64,000 nucleotides of DNA from assembly GCA_036924285.1 (NCBI GenBank), contig JAYKYS010000002.1, positions 44,097,501 through 44,161,500 on the forward strand. The letters run 5' to 3'. Origin of the DNA: Asterella californica. Taxonomy: Eukaryota; Streptophyta; Marchantiopsida; Marchantiales; Aytoniaceae. Of the stretch, positions 25,461 through 35,887 are shown in pieces (within the stretch, counting starts at the first letter, position 1; each line of letters begins with the position of its first letter). The notes below the pieces were generated by a model. It was not told the DNA's origin. It ran no database searches and saw only the letters and a list, made by a program, of their open reading frames with translations. The translations under genes and the position numbers were made by a program.

Positions 25461-28459
25461 TTAACTTGATTTCAGTTTCTCCATAAATTCGGTCGCTTGA
25501 ACGATAGTGCAAGAACGCCAAATCAAGTTGATTTCCTCCTCTGACATAGTGCCCCAATAGTTCTTAAGAGCAAGATAAGGATCTTTTCCAAAGGTCTGTC
25601 TATACTTAGCAGTCACATATCCTGGGGTATCTTGGGTGCTGCTAGCCCATGATTTCAACCATGGTAAGAGTACATTCATGAGATAATCATCTTTGTCCAT
25701 GTCACTGGACTCACGCATGAAAGAAGGGGGATGGATAGCATTGTATGGATGATTAGTACTATTCTTCTCGGGAGAATCATCTATCAACAACACATCTCGT
25801 GTACATAAGTTAAACGCGAAAAGTCGAGAAAAATCCTTCAGATACAAGTAATTACCAGTGGCAGCTTCTCTGGTAGTCTTGAAACGAGTACACATGGGTT
25901 GTCCGAAGATTCTACAGATCTGCATAGTACCATAATGAGACAATGTAAATAAAAAATGAAGATCTGTATAGTACGATTACAGTTAACAGAAACAAACAAA
26001 GTGGAAAGAAAATGGAAACAAACTGAAGATCTGTATCGTACAACAAAGAAAGTAAAGAATAACTTTAATAGCAATGAGTTTGTTTGCAGTTACCTGGCCC
26101 GAAGCGATCCATGTAGGCAAGTACTTTTTGGTCTCCATGGACCAAAAGATGGCGTTGCAGTTGTTAAGAGTTTTGGATGTTCATATCAGCACTTGAAAAT
26201 CCTGACAGCATATCTCCATGAACTCTTTAACTCCTTTTCGTGCCACATAGAATAAATCCTTTTTGACACTCTGAATTTGGTAACCTCTCTCTTTAGCTCC
26301 TTGAAGCTCTAAGTCATTACGTCCCGTTCTTACCAACAAACCGTTCAGATCTAGAATCAGTGTCTTCCTTCTGATCACAGTAGGATCTGTCAATCCAGGA
26401 TAGAAGAGTTTGGAAGAACGAAGACGAGTGACATCCGTCTTTAACCTCTCCAACTCCTCTTCCTGTAGTTGTATTCGTTCGTACATGTCTTCTTCTCTCT
26501 GGCTCGCTTCTATTATTTGGAGGTTTACAGCTTCTAGTTCTTCTCTTTTCATCGCAAGACGAGCATCTAAATCTTCCTCCTCTTGCCTCTTGTTCAGAAG
26601 ACTCTCTGGTTCTCCTACATGGCATCGATGTATAAAGTAAACTTTAGGAAAGGAAGTAAAAATGTTTAGGAAAAGAAGTAAAAATGTTCCTCTGTAAAAC
26701 AAACCTCAGTGCGATCTCAGACCCGTCGCGCTGCGCTGTGGAGAGGTGTCGCACAGTGCGACGCAGTGCGGCTGTCGCACGGAGTGCCGCGTTAAGGTCG
26801 CGCGCTCAGTGCGACTAATATACAGTCGCACTGACCGCGCTTGCTTACGACTCACACTTCGGGCCGCGCGCTCAGTGCGACAGGGCGGCTGTCGCACTGA
26901 GCGCCTTGTTAAGCAAGCTCGCGCGCTCAGTGCGACTGTATATTAGTCGCACTGAACGCGCGAGCTTACGAGTTGCACTGAGAGGCCGTGCGGTCAGGAC
27001 GACAAGACGGCTGTCGCACTGAGCGCCTTGTTAAGCTCGCGCGCTCAGTGCGACTATATATTCGTCGCAGTGAGCGCGCGAGCTTACGAGTCGCACTGAG
27101 AGGTCGGGCGCTCAGTGCGACTCGTAAGCTGTCGCACTGAGCGCCTTGTTGTTAAGCTCGCGCGCTCAGTGCGACTGTATATTTGTCGCACTGAGCACGC
27201 GAGCTTACGAGTCGCACTTCGGGCCGCGCGCTCAGTGCGACAGGACGGCTGTCGCACTGAGAGCGAGTCCGTAAATACTCTTCATGGGGTGCGAGTCGCA
27301 CTGATTTTGCTCAGTGCGACAAAACAACTAAACACCTTAAGGCCGCACTGACCTTAAAGCCGCGCTCAGTGCGACCAAGCTATTGTCGCAATGGACGTGC
27401 AGCACCAAATAGCATAGTGCGACCGATAGACCCGTCGCACTGTGCTATCAGGACTATCTGAACAACAAGCACTCAACAGAGATTTCACTGAATACTACAT
27501 CGAGCGAGCACAAAATAACTGAAGCCTAAGATATTTTAGAGCCAAAGTAACTCAAACAAGCAAATAATACACAAGTAAAGAGAAAACAGGTACCTCTATC
27601 ATCGTGGACTACGCCAAGCTCAACACCAAGCTGATGCTGCTGGATATTTGGATGCGATGTACTCTCTTGTTGTAGTTCGTGTTCAATGGAGAATACTAAC
27701 GCCTCCTCGCTCAAGATATCCAAGTGTCGCATGAGATGGATTAAAGTCATCCCGCAGAAAGTTTCTACAGATACTCCTTTCCTCTGTTCTCGTATGTGCT
27801 TCTGCAGATGTAACACTTCTGCCTCTAGATTCTCGAACATGAACAAAGACCAATCATAATCCATATCTTCTCCTTCCACTTTAGATTTCACGTACAAAGC
27901 AAGTTGACATGTAACAGCTTTAGGCCTTCTTCTCGCCAGGAGAACCGCATTCAAGCACTGGAAAGTAGATCTCCATCCTTCGATAGCACATTCTCTTGCA
28001 AAGTATCTTTTCCCCACTTTATCATACTCAGGAAACCAACCGTCTATTCGAACATGTCTTACGTAGGGGACACAGATCCTTCAGGAATAACAAAGGCTTC
28101 CCGGATTAAGTCAAGGGTCAACTTGAACTCTCGATCTCCAATTTTGGTCATTCTTGTTGCTGCATTATAGGATTGGATGAAAGCCACGCAAAGTCCAATC
28201 TGACATAAACAAACATTACACATTACAATAAATAAAAGTATAACCAACCAGTAACCATCACTTAACTTACAGTAAACACTAAACTTGAGTTTACTTCACT
28301 TGAGCTTAAACTGAATAGGAGGGACTAGGATGGACTAATGAGCAGAGTACTTACGTCAGGCCGAGCAAACTCGAACGAGAACGCGATCAATAATCTCAGC
28401 TTCTCTAGCTCTTCCTCGTCTATTTCTGACAAGGCTTGACCGATAGCTTCTTTATCCAT
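25461..28459 (-). CDS. MULE cargo gene: coiled-coil protein with FCP1/HAD phosphatase-like domain (four exons inferred)
   Basis: Inferred exons: 28459-28355, 28199-27594, 26614-26094 and 25919-25461. The start ATG at 28459 is preceded by an in-frame TGA; the first donor is GTAAGT. Exon 2 ends in phase 1 and exon 3 begins in the matching phase, which supports one gene of about 540-563 residues. The N-terminal part (exons 1-2) matches nothing I know. Exon 3 begins with a Glu-rich coiled coil (DARLAMKREELEAVNLQI..) and then LILDLNGLLV, HAD motif I. Exon 4 holds LYLKDFSRLFAF and LLIDDSPEKN (HAD motif IV), then HPYNAIHPPSF. Motif I has Asn where active FCP1 enzymes have the second Asp, so catalysis is uncertain; some plant FCP1-like proteins have this form as far as I recall. 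Two blemishes: an in-frame TGA at 26178-26180 where Trp is expected, and a one-base frame change near 28075, or else a 68-bp intron there. Confidence 0.72.
26178..26180 (-). other. In-frame TGA in the phosphatase-like gene
   Basis: The reading GTG CTG ATA TGA ACA TCC AAA continues open in the same frame to the splice donor CAG|GTAACT at 26093. FCP1-like proteins have Trp here (..WTS/WSS.. after motif II strand), so a TGG-to-TGA change is the simplest explanation. If real, it would cut the protein before motifs III-IV. Confidence 0.7.
26706..27440. repeat. CAGTGCGAC palindrome array inside the cargo-gene intron
   Basis: About twenty copies of CAGTGCGAC or its complement GTCGCACTG lie in both orientations. 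The core is a tandem repeat with units of 118-121 bp: the text CGCGCTCAGT recurs at 26801, 26922, 27040 and 27161. Each unit contains a hairpin with arms CTCGCGCGCTCAGTGCGAC and GTCGCACTGAGCGCGCGAG around a short AT-rich loop (TGTATATTA or similar), then a second, weaker inverted pair. The whole array lies between the inferred donor at 27593 and acceptor at 26615, that is, within one intron. Confidence 0.93.
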
Positions 28460-28769
28460 CCATTGTCAAACGATACGTCGAGAGACATCGTGTTGAGAAG
28501 TAAACGTAATTAAAAAAGGTCCTTCTTCTCGCGGTGCCATACTTGTACTTCTTCACACTGCAAGCTGGCTTCGCACTTACTCAAGAGATCACCTGATAAG
28601 AAAAACAGAAGCAAGTCTGTCAAACCTCTAAACAAAAGCGAGTATGTCAGTTTAGATACGAACAGAAAGCGAACAGCACAAGGAATGAAAACAAAAACAA
28701 GCAATGAAAACTCCAAGTTCAGGATCCATAGTACTCCAAGTGGTCGATCGAAAATGTGTACAGAAAATC

Positions 28770-29375
28770 GTTAATCGCTCAGTGCGAGTGCGGTACTAGT
28801 GCGATGGTGGGAGGAAGCGCGTTTAGTGCGACCGTGAGCGGAAGCGCGTTCTTGTCAATGTGGAACTAGTGCGATGGTAGTGCGATGGGCGGAAGAGCGT
28901 TTAGTGCGACGGTGAGCGGAAGCGCGTTCAATGCGAAACTAGTGCGATGGGCGGAAGAGCGTTTAGTGCGACGGTGTGCGGAAGCGCGTGCGGGTCCTTG
29001 CTAAACCCTAGACCCCACACCGCGATCAGTGCGACTTAACAGTGGTCGCACTAAGGCTATTTTTCTAGCTGTGCGGACAGTGCGACACGTTTTCAGTCGC
29101 ACTGAGCGAGTGCGACCGAGAGTATATCGCACTGAGCGAACACTTAACGCACTGCTCTCAGTGCGACAAGTGAAGACTCGCACTGAGAGCACTTGTCGCA
29201 CTGCTCTCGGTGCGACAAGTGTAGAGTCGCACTGCTGTCAGTGCGACAAGTGTAGAGTGGCACTCAGAGCACTTATCACACTGCTCTCAGTGCGACAAGT
29301 GTAGTGTCGCACTGAGAGCGGAAGGTAAAAGCAGTCATCGGTCAGTGCGACCGACAATATATCGCATTGACCGCA
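28770..29375. repeat. Second CAGTGCGAC array, between cargo gene and transposase
   Basis: The part nearer the cargo gene (28770-29000) has imperfect tandem units with AACTAGTGCGATGGGCGGAAGAGCGTTTAGTGCGACGG-like text. The part nearer the transposase (29020-29370) has about ten CAGTGCGAC/GTCGCACTG motifs in short hairpins (CTCAGTGCGACAAGTG..). It lies directly upstream of the cargo-gene start (28459) and downstream of the transposase stop (29640), so it may hold the cargo promoter. Confidence 0.9.
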
Positions 29376-29639
29376 CTGCTCTGCTTCATTTGTTTATTAT
29401 TTATTCTTATTTATTCTTCTTATAGTGAACTTATGGTCGCTATAATCTCCTCTTATTACTTTTTAGAAGTTCATATATCATCCCCAAATTATAATCACCC
29501 TCCAGGGAGTTGAACCCTGACAGACCAAATCGGCCTGGTCCGATAGGGTGTCCTGCACAAAACGAAACAAAAACCACAAGCACAAAAAAAGTTTGTCGTA
29601 AAATATATAACACAAAAACCACAAGCAAAAAGAAACAAA

Positions 29640-32121
29640 TTATCGCAAATACAATGAGGGACCACTAGATGCCCAGGTATGTTGTTGTCCACGAGATCGA
29701 AGAACAGTTATACAATGACGAACTTTTCTCTCAAAAGGTTGAAACGCCTTGTCAAGTGACTTCAAAAAGAGAGGATTGTCATGTTCGCGATTGCAAAGAG
29801 TTCTGAGAAAATCTAGAATCTCTTCACATCGCTCGACCAGATTGAATCTTTCTGTGTCTTCAGCTGCTCCTTGTTCAGATGCTCCTTGCTCGCATACATA
29901 AACATCTTCTCCATCCTCTGTAAAATCGAAGTGAGTAGGATGTCTTGACATTTCTTCATCTACATGACTTCGTTCAAACCATGGGTTCATATCATCCGGT
30001 ACCACTTCTCTGTTGAAAAAGCTCTCTGGACTACTGAAAACATAAAATGGATAACTGCAACGTCGGAATGTGGACGAGAACACGGGTTGTATCGTAGAGG
30101 TCTGAGCATAAGCTCTGACCAAATGCTTGCATAACAAGTACGGGCTATTTATAAATGAGTAGCAAGAACATATCCATCTCTCCACGTCTGGGAATGAATA
30201 CCCGGAACAGACACATCTTTACTCAGATATTTACACCAAGTGACACGAAACTGTTCCCACCAGCTGGGAAATAAACGTCCGTGAATGATTTGGTGTAACG
30301 ACACTTGCATATCTGCCACCAGACTTTCACAAATGATTAGCGTCAACTTATCTAAACGAGGACGGTTAAGAGCATATTTGTAATCGTGCTTCAATTTTCT
30401 CCAATGACTCTCTACAATATTCGTAGTGCGTGACAAGCAAAGGAGAGGCTTTGATGCTCTACTGAAAATTTTCCATTTGTCTGGACTGTACCACTCTCCC
30501 CAGAGATATATCCACAAAGACAGAAGGTTCAAATTTTTACAGAATTCATAAATCTCACGAACAGCCGTACAATGTAATACATCAGGAGTAAAAAATTTAC
30601 CTTCTGTTGATGGTATAAGTGAATGCAAGTTGAAATGTTTGGTAATCATTTCAACCACAACCTTTCGTTGTTCAGCATTACACAATTGATCAACAACCTC
30701 TACGCTCTCTGAAAACCAATTTGCATCAATAAAAGAAAAAAATGTACTTGCCTCCACACTGTTGTATGATCCAGTGGCTCGTCCAGTGCACATACATCGA
30801 ACTTCGACCGCTGATTGAGCATGCTTCAAACAAGCTGAATATACATAACAGTAAAAACAGATCGTAATGCCGATATCTGACCAATGTCTTTGTCTGTGAG
30901 TGCGAACACAGGACGTAGTCCTCTCTCTCTTAACTTCTCGAACCACATCATAAGAACCTTCTTTCTATATTGTTCCATGATTGATCTAGAACTCTTCTTT
31001 GCATCACCTTGTCTCAAGTAAAACATGTACGATAGAGGCATACCAAAACCTCCGAAGTTTGCAGCAATAACAAACAGCTCAAAACGCATAGAGTTAGTTT
31101 TAAAAGTATTGTCGATTTCTGACACTATCTATATGCTCAAAAAAAAGGGTGCATATTGCAAAAGCAATGTATTCTTCAGTTTGTTCATACAACACCTCAA
31201 CAAAGCATTTCTCAGCTAAAGCTTCACTGCGTATCAACAAAGATGCAGACTTCACTTGATCATCTATATCACGCACATATTGTCTAGATTGAACTTCAGC
31301 AATCCAAAAATTTACCTGTGCCCGAGTTATAGTCAAAGGACTAATGACCTCTTTTTCACATAATATACGGTATACCTCAGGCTTCCGGAGATTTAATCCA
31401 GATATCGACTCCAAAAACGTGATAGCATCAGCAGGAAAACAATGCAACTTATGCGTCGGCTTCTCATGTGACAGCAAAGTTAAATATATTAACTTCTGCT
31501 GTACGTCCACTGTTACTCGTAAAGTTCCATTGCACTCAAATCTATCGATCTTCTGTTTCTTTTCTGGTTGTCTTACCTGTGATGTGGATCCTTCACCTTT
31601 ATCTCTGAATTTTGTCCGGTCAGATCGTGAGGTACACCATAATGTCGCCCTTAAGATCGAACAGTCTTTCACAAAAACACGCGGGTTACGTACTTCCCAA
31701 TAGTATCCAGAGGCTACCTCCATATTCGGAATGATGTTTGTCTTCAGCCAAGACGTCAAACACACTGACAAGTTACTGGAGTTTAAAGTCTGCAACTCAT
31801 GCATACAACTCTCGTCTGAAAGATGAACTTTCAGTCGAAAAAACACAAACCCGTCTTTGCCATCCTCATCTCCGAAACACTCTTTCACAACATCAATCAT
31901 TTCTGAATGTTCACACTCCACTGTCACTATGGAAGCGTTATCATCATCAATCTCATTCTCCAAGCCCGCGTCGCATGGAGAAGTACCGAGGTTAGCTTTG
32001 TTGTAACATTGGTTACATTGTTTGAACATAGCTAAATCAAGAGGATTATGTCCTTGGCGAGCACGCGTGAATGCGCTGATTGACAATGTTCGATTGCATC
32101 GATTGCAGTAAACCTTCTCCA
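29640..32121 (-). pseudogene. MULE transposase with three frame breaks
   Basis: Start ATG at 32121 opens with a CxxC..CxxC zinc-binding pair (CNRC and CNQC). The DDE core is readable: first Asp in DNTFKTN (about 31111-31113), second in TDKDIGQISALRS (about 30892-30894), Glu in TTNIVESHWRKLKHDY (about 30412). A SWIM zinc finger (CxC..CxH, CSC and CKH) follows at about 30110-30165, and a C-terminal helical tail ends at 29640. The order fits the MULE family (PF10551 type). Reading requires frame changes near 31125-31150 (in or next to a run of eight T), near 30855-30865 and near 30185-30205. The first could be a 66-bp intron ending TTTGAGCATATAG. The other two look like single-base deletions. 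So it is probably inactive here, unless these are assembly errors. Confidence 0.88.
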
Positions 32122-32404
32122 TGATAAGCACTCTAATGATAAGCACTCTAAAACAGACACCAGTACAAGCACAACGAAGACTCAGCTCTCTCTCACAACT
32201 CTCTGTCACCAAGCGGAATTCGATTCAGCGAACGTCGATTCAGTCATGTCCCAATTCAATAGTGAAGACGTCGCACAATTCAGCAGTGAGGAAACCTGGA
32301 GTCTTCAATGCCGCCGTCTCAGTATAATTATGGACAACGGACTTACAACCAACGGACGGAACGGCTTTCACTTCATTGGGACTGCCGTCGCGACTGCAGT
32401 CTGA

Positions 32405-32638
32405 AAACTGTGACACTGACTATAGTTAAGATCACGATTGCAGTTCAAGGCTCGCAGTCACAGTTCGAGGCTCGATGACTGCGGTAATGAGCGGAGCCTG
32501 TAACCGATGACTGCGGTAATGAGCGGAACCCGGTTACAGGCGTTTCCCCGCGACCACGAATCTGTGACCAATTATTAATAAATTCGCACGTATAAACCGA
32601 GAAGTAATTAGCGGAACTGTGCCACAGCTGCGGGCTTG
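32405..32638 (-). repeat. Right terminal inverted repeat of the MULE
   Basis: Counterpart of 23792-23965. It contains an internal direct duplication of about 34 bp (GATGACTGCGGTAATGAGCGGA at about 32473 and 32507) that the left end lacks, so the right TIR is longer. It lies some 280 bp upstream of the transposase start and probably contains its promoter. Confidence 0.92.
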
Positions 32639-32646
32639 CATTTTTC
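32639..32646. repeat. Right target-site duplication (CATTTTTC)
   Basis: Matches 23784-23791 exactly; the next base (C at 32647) extends the match to nine under the alternative boundary. Confidence 0.9.
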
Positions 32647-32647
32647 C

Positions 32648-33105
32648 GGAGCAAGGGTTACGGGTCTGATCGTCTTGAAGTCCTGAAGTACCGACGTTTA
32701 CCATCATTCACAATCAGATTGACACAGAATCAGGCGTAAAACAGGCTTCACTCGCTCTTAAAATGAGATTCTGAATTTTTCTCAAGGTAGCATATATTAC
32801 ACTTGTGGTATCAGCGAAAGAGCAAGACTAAGCCAAAGAATTCGCCAGATGACATAAGCGAAGATAAGATAAGATACGTCGGGCTGCTTTCCTCCTAACA
32901 GGTTGCTGAATTTCTGACCATAATCCATATACAGAACCACTTAAGTGGTAAAGAATCTATCTATTCTACACTGGTTTTCTTGCTCGATCGGTGGAACGGA
33001 GATGTACTCTTTCAAGAACAGTCATCCGGTCAGGTCTCTCGAAGTTTCAACATAATATTACACAGGACATGCTCGGGAGAGGGATGTGAGAATTTAGACA
33101 GGCCG
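32648..33105. other. Spacer between MULE and phytoene synthase, probable PSY 3' UTR
   Basis: No coding region. It should contain the phytoene synthase 3' untranslated region and polyadenylation signals; nothing decisive is seen. Confidence 0.4.
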
Positions 33106-35887
33106 TTATACTCTGCTAAGCTTTTGTTTCGCAGACGGAGGAGCAACAAGCGCCCTGGCATACGCCCTAGGCAGCGACAGTAGCTTCTTCGCCTTCCCCA
33201 CGTATGCACGCCTCGTAAAATTGTTGTAATCATTCGCTTCAATCGCATCCAGAATTTGCCGGTACAAGATCAACGACGCCCACACCTGCATCCATCACCG
33301 CACTGAAACCATAAGTTCACTGCTAGCAGCTGTCTCCTAGATCTAACCTCCTGATATTCAAACCATCCTAATCTAGCTAGGCTTTCCAGATGAATCGGCT
33401 CAAGAAATGACCTACAAAGGGAGCCACGATAAACAATAAAAGAACGAGAGATTTCCCCATAACAGACTTCTTAGTAAACACCATTACAAACATACCGGCC
33501 ATCGGCTGTTCTTGTCAAGTTCCATAACTCCCTTCTCGGCCTCCGCGAAAAACATTCGTGCACGGCGGATCTGGTCCTTCATAAAAGCTCTCCACTTATC
33601 GGTTACAACACCGGCGAGAATGTCATCGTCTGTTATTCCAAATCGCGATAGTTCGTCCTGCGGCAAGTAGATCCTCCTTCTACGAGCACTGCAGAAGTTA
33701 AAAACAAAAGCGGTTAGATCGTACGCATACTGGGGTTCCGAAACTATTTTTCTAAGCGCCAGGTTCTAAATCAACGTGACGAGAGAGCAGGAACTGAAAA
33801 GCTGGTCGTTTCACTTGAAATCTAAACCAATGACAGGCAAAAGACCACGCAACAAGTCTAGTCCTGAACAGTCCAGATGACCTCCGGATGTAAAAGGCTT
33901 CATCTCCTTTTTATGCCAATCACGTTATCAGCAATTATTTCATATCTTGGATCAAGCGGGCTCGTGAACATGTTTGACTCGGCTTTAAATACAGACTGAA
34001 AGTTATGTGTCAAGAATTACTCACTCTTCACCAACGTCTCGCAAAATGTTGGTCAGCTGGTTCGCAATTCCTAACGCAAGAGCGGCACTGTACACACTTT
34101 CTGTCGTTGCTTCGGACTCTGGGGCGATCCCCATCACGGGCACGCTCATCAGCCCCACTGTACCGGCAACATTGTAGCAGTACAGGTACAACTCGTCGAA
34201 ACTATTGTAGCGTGATTTGACTAGGTCCATGCGCATACCATCAATCATATCTCTGAAGGGCTGCAAGACGATCAAAACCATGTAACCATTCACGTATTCA
34301 ATTTCTATGCTGCAGTTTACCAGGTACTAAGCCAAACTCTTCCATAAAGTGACTGAAGCTCAAAATTAGTAGTAACTAACGCACTGACCCTCAAAATCTG
34401 GCCGACAACTAAAAGACTACAAGAGCAGCTTCACAGGTTAAGAGGTAATACCTGTATATCTACCGGAAATCTGGACACGGTGTCCGCCAATGCAGCGTCC
34501 AACATGTCGTAGGGTTGGCCTCGGAAAACGTCCTCCAACCTCTCCTCCCACCTATCGAGAGCGGTAGGAGTTATTCGAGATGCATTCGGTCCATCTACGA
34601 GTTCGTCAGTCCTTCTGCACCAAACTTTAGGAGAGATATCCAAGAAAACCACAGGAGCATAATAGTCAGCTGATGCAGAGATTCCCCAGGAAACCACAGG
34701 AACTAATCATCAGGCTGGCTCCGTCGCCAGCTTAATCCTCCACAACCCGAATTTCAGGCGGTAGATACATCATAGTTCTCAGTAAGCCTACGAGAGCTGA
34801 GACACGAAACCCCCAGTTCCATCGCAACGATAAATGAAAACACCCACAGCTACAAATTAAAGATACGCTTCAGCATATCAACAGATCCTCAGCCGCCTGA
34901 GATGCGTTCGGCAACCCGCGCTACATTAACTGGAGGGCCCAAGCAAAGCAAGCTGAACCGTAGTATCAACTCAATAGACCGACAGCATGCGTACTTCCAT
35001 AACCCAGGTTCAGCATAAGGTGCGACATAAATTGTCGGACTTTTTCCCTCGAGAAATGCATTACAGCAGATTGCACTCACCATAGATGGCCCAGATAGCT
35101 CGTTGCCTTTCAGGAGTCATCAGCTTCGTTCCTGGATGAGATGAGAATTTGTGTCAATGCAGTGCGACAAGAAAGTGATATATGAATTGGTCAAACATGG
35201 TGGCTGAGAATCATGGGATCCACACATCAAGTTGAGCACAGATTGAGATTATACAGGATTACCGAGAAGAGTGAACCAATTAACAAGGAAACGACAGACA
35301 ATGTTAGGAGCTCAGAAGACAACCGCCAAACATGAACTGGCGCCACTAATCATGTGATGTACACGAAAAAGTGAGGTCGGTTTCAGTGTTCAAGGCCCGT
35401 GCCGATAACAGAAGTGAGGAATGGGCTCAACGCTGTACATACCGAGATAAAATGTCTTCGCATACTCGGCGCACACTTCGCCACACCGTTCATAAGCCTC
35501 ATTGAGTAACTCGGGTGAGCCTGGAACATTAAAAAGTTTTGACCCTCGCTTCTGCTGCTCCTCCAGCATAGAAGCCTGCTTGGCCACCACATCGTAGACT
35601 TTCTGCTCAGCAGAAAGTATGGACCTGCCCGAAGGATCAGTAACAAGACTCGATAACACCTTCAACGTGTTGCGCTCCTTCGTAACAGCTCCGACTGAAG
35701 ATGGTCCCAACCCAAGAGCAGCCCTTACACTACAGGGTCGGAAAATCAACCTTCCCGTTCGAGCCTTCCTGTCATCTACTCCGCTGAATTGCTGAAACGC
35801 GTGGGAAGAGCTGAATGACAGATTATCCACCTCGGCAGGAGTCCAACATACCGCCGAGTAGACATGGCCACAAGTAGCAGACTGCAT
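33106..35887 (-). CDS. PSY: Phytoene synthase, complete, six exons
   Basis: Joins two geranylgeranyl diphosphates to make phytoene, the first committed step of carotenoid synthesis, in plastids. Exons, all with GT..AG borders and matching phases: 35887-35443, 35131-35081, 34624-34452, 34260-34025, 33688-33496 and 33285-33106, giving 425 residues, the usual length. The first 60 or so residues are rich in Ser, Ala and Arg with few acids, as in a chloroplast transit peptide. The two Asp-rich motifs that bind Mg-diphosphate are intact: DELVD (172-176) and DVGED (298-302, split by the exon 4/5 junction). Also present are [19 protein letters not shown] and [11 protein letters not shown]. The ATG at 35887 begins the long first exon. 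A functional gene is likely. Confidence 0.97.

Larger units (their letters stand above)
23792..32638 (-). mobile_element. Mutator-like DNA transposon (MULE) with TIRs, transposase and a phosphatase-like cargo gene
   Basis: The ends are long terminal inverted repeats that both start CAAGCCCGCAGCTGTGG. They are flanked by a direct repeat CATTTTTC (23784-23791 and 32639-32646), extendable to CATTTTTCC if the TIR is taken to start one base later. An 8-11 bp target-site duplication is characteristic of Mutator elements. Inside, all on the minus strand, lie a MULE transposase gene with frame breaks (29640-32121) and a multi-exon gene for an FCP1/HAD phosphatase-like protein (25461-28459). Two arrays rich in CAGTGCGAC also lie inside. 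The well-kept TIRs and TSD point to a fairly recent insertion. At 8847 bp it is large for a MULE. Confidence 0.93.

Noticed and set aside
26746..27351. Arg-rich open stretches on both strands in the palindrome array
   Set aside because: The repeated CRTE/SVRL-like peptides arise from the GTGCGAC repeats in several frames; they are repeat shadows.
26706..27440. CRISPR-like array of regularly spaced repeats
   Set aside because: The repeats are palindromic 9-mers within 120-bp tandem units, without unique spacers or cas genes, and the window is from a eukaryotic nucleus.
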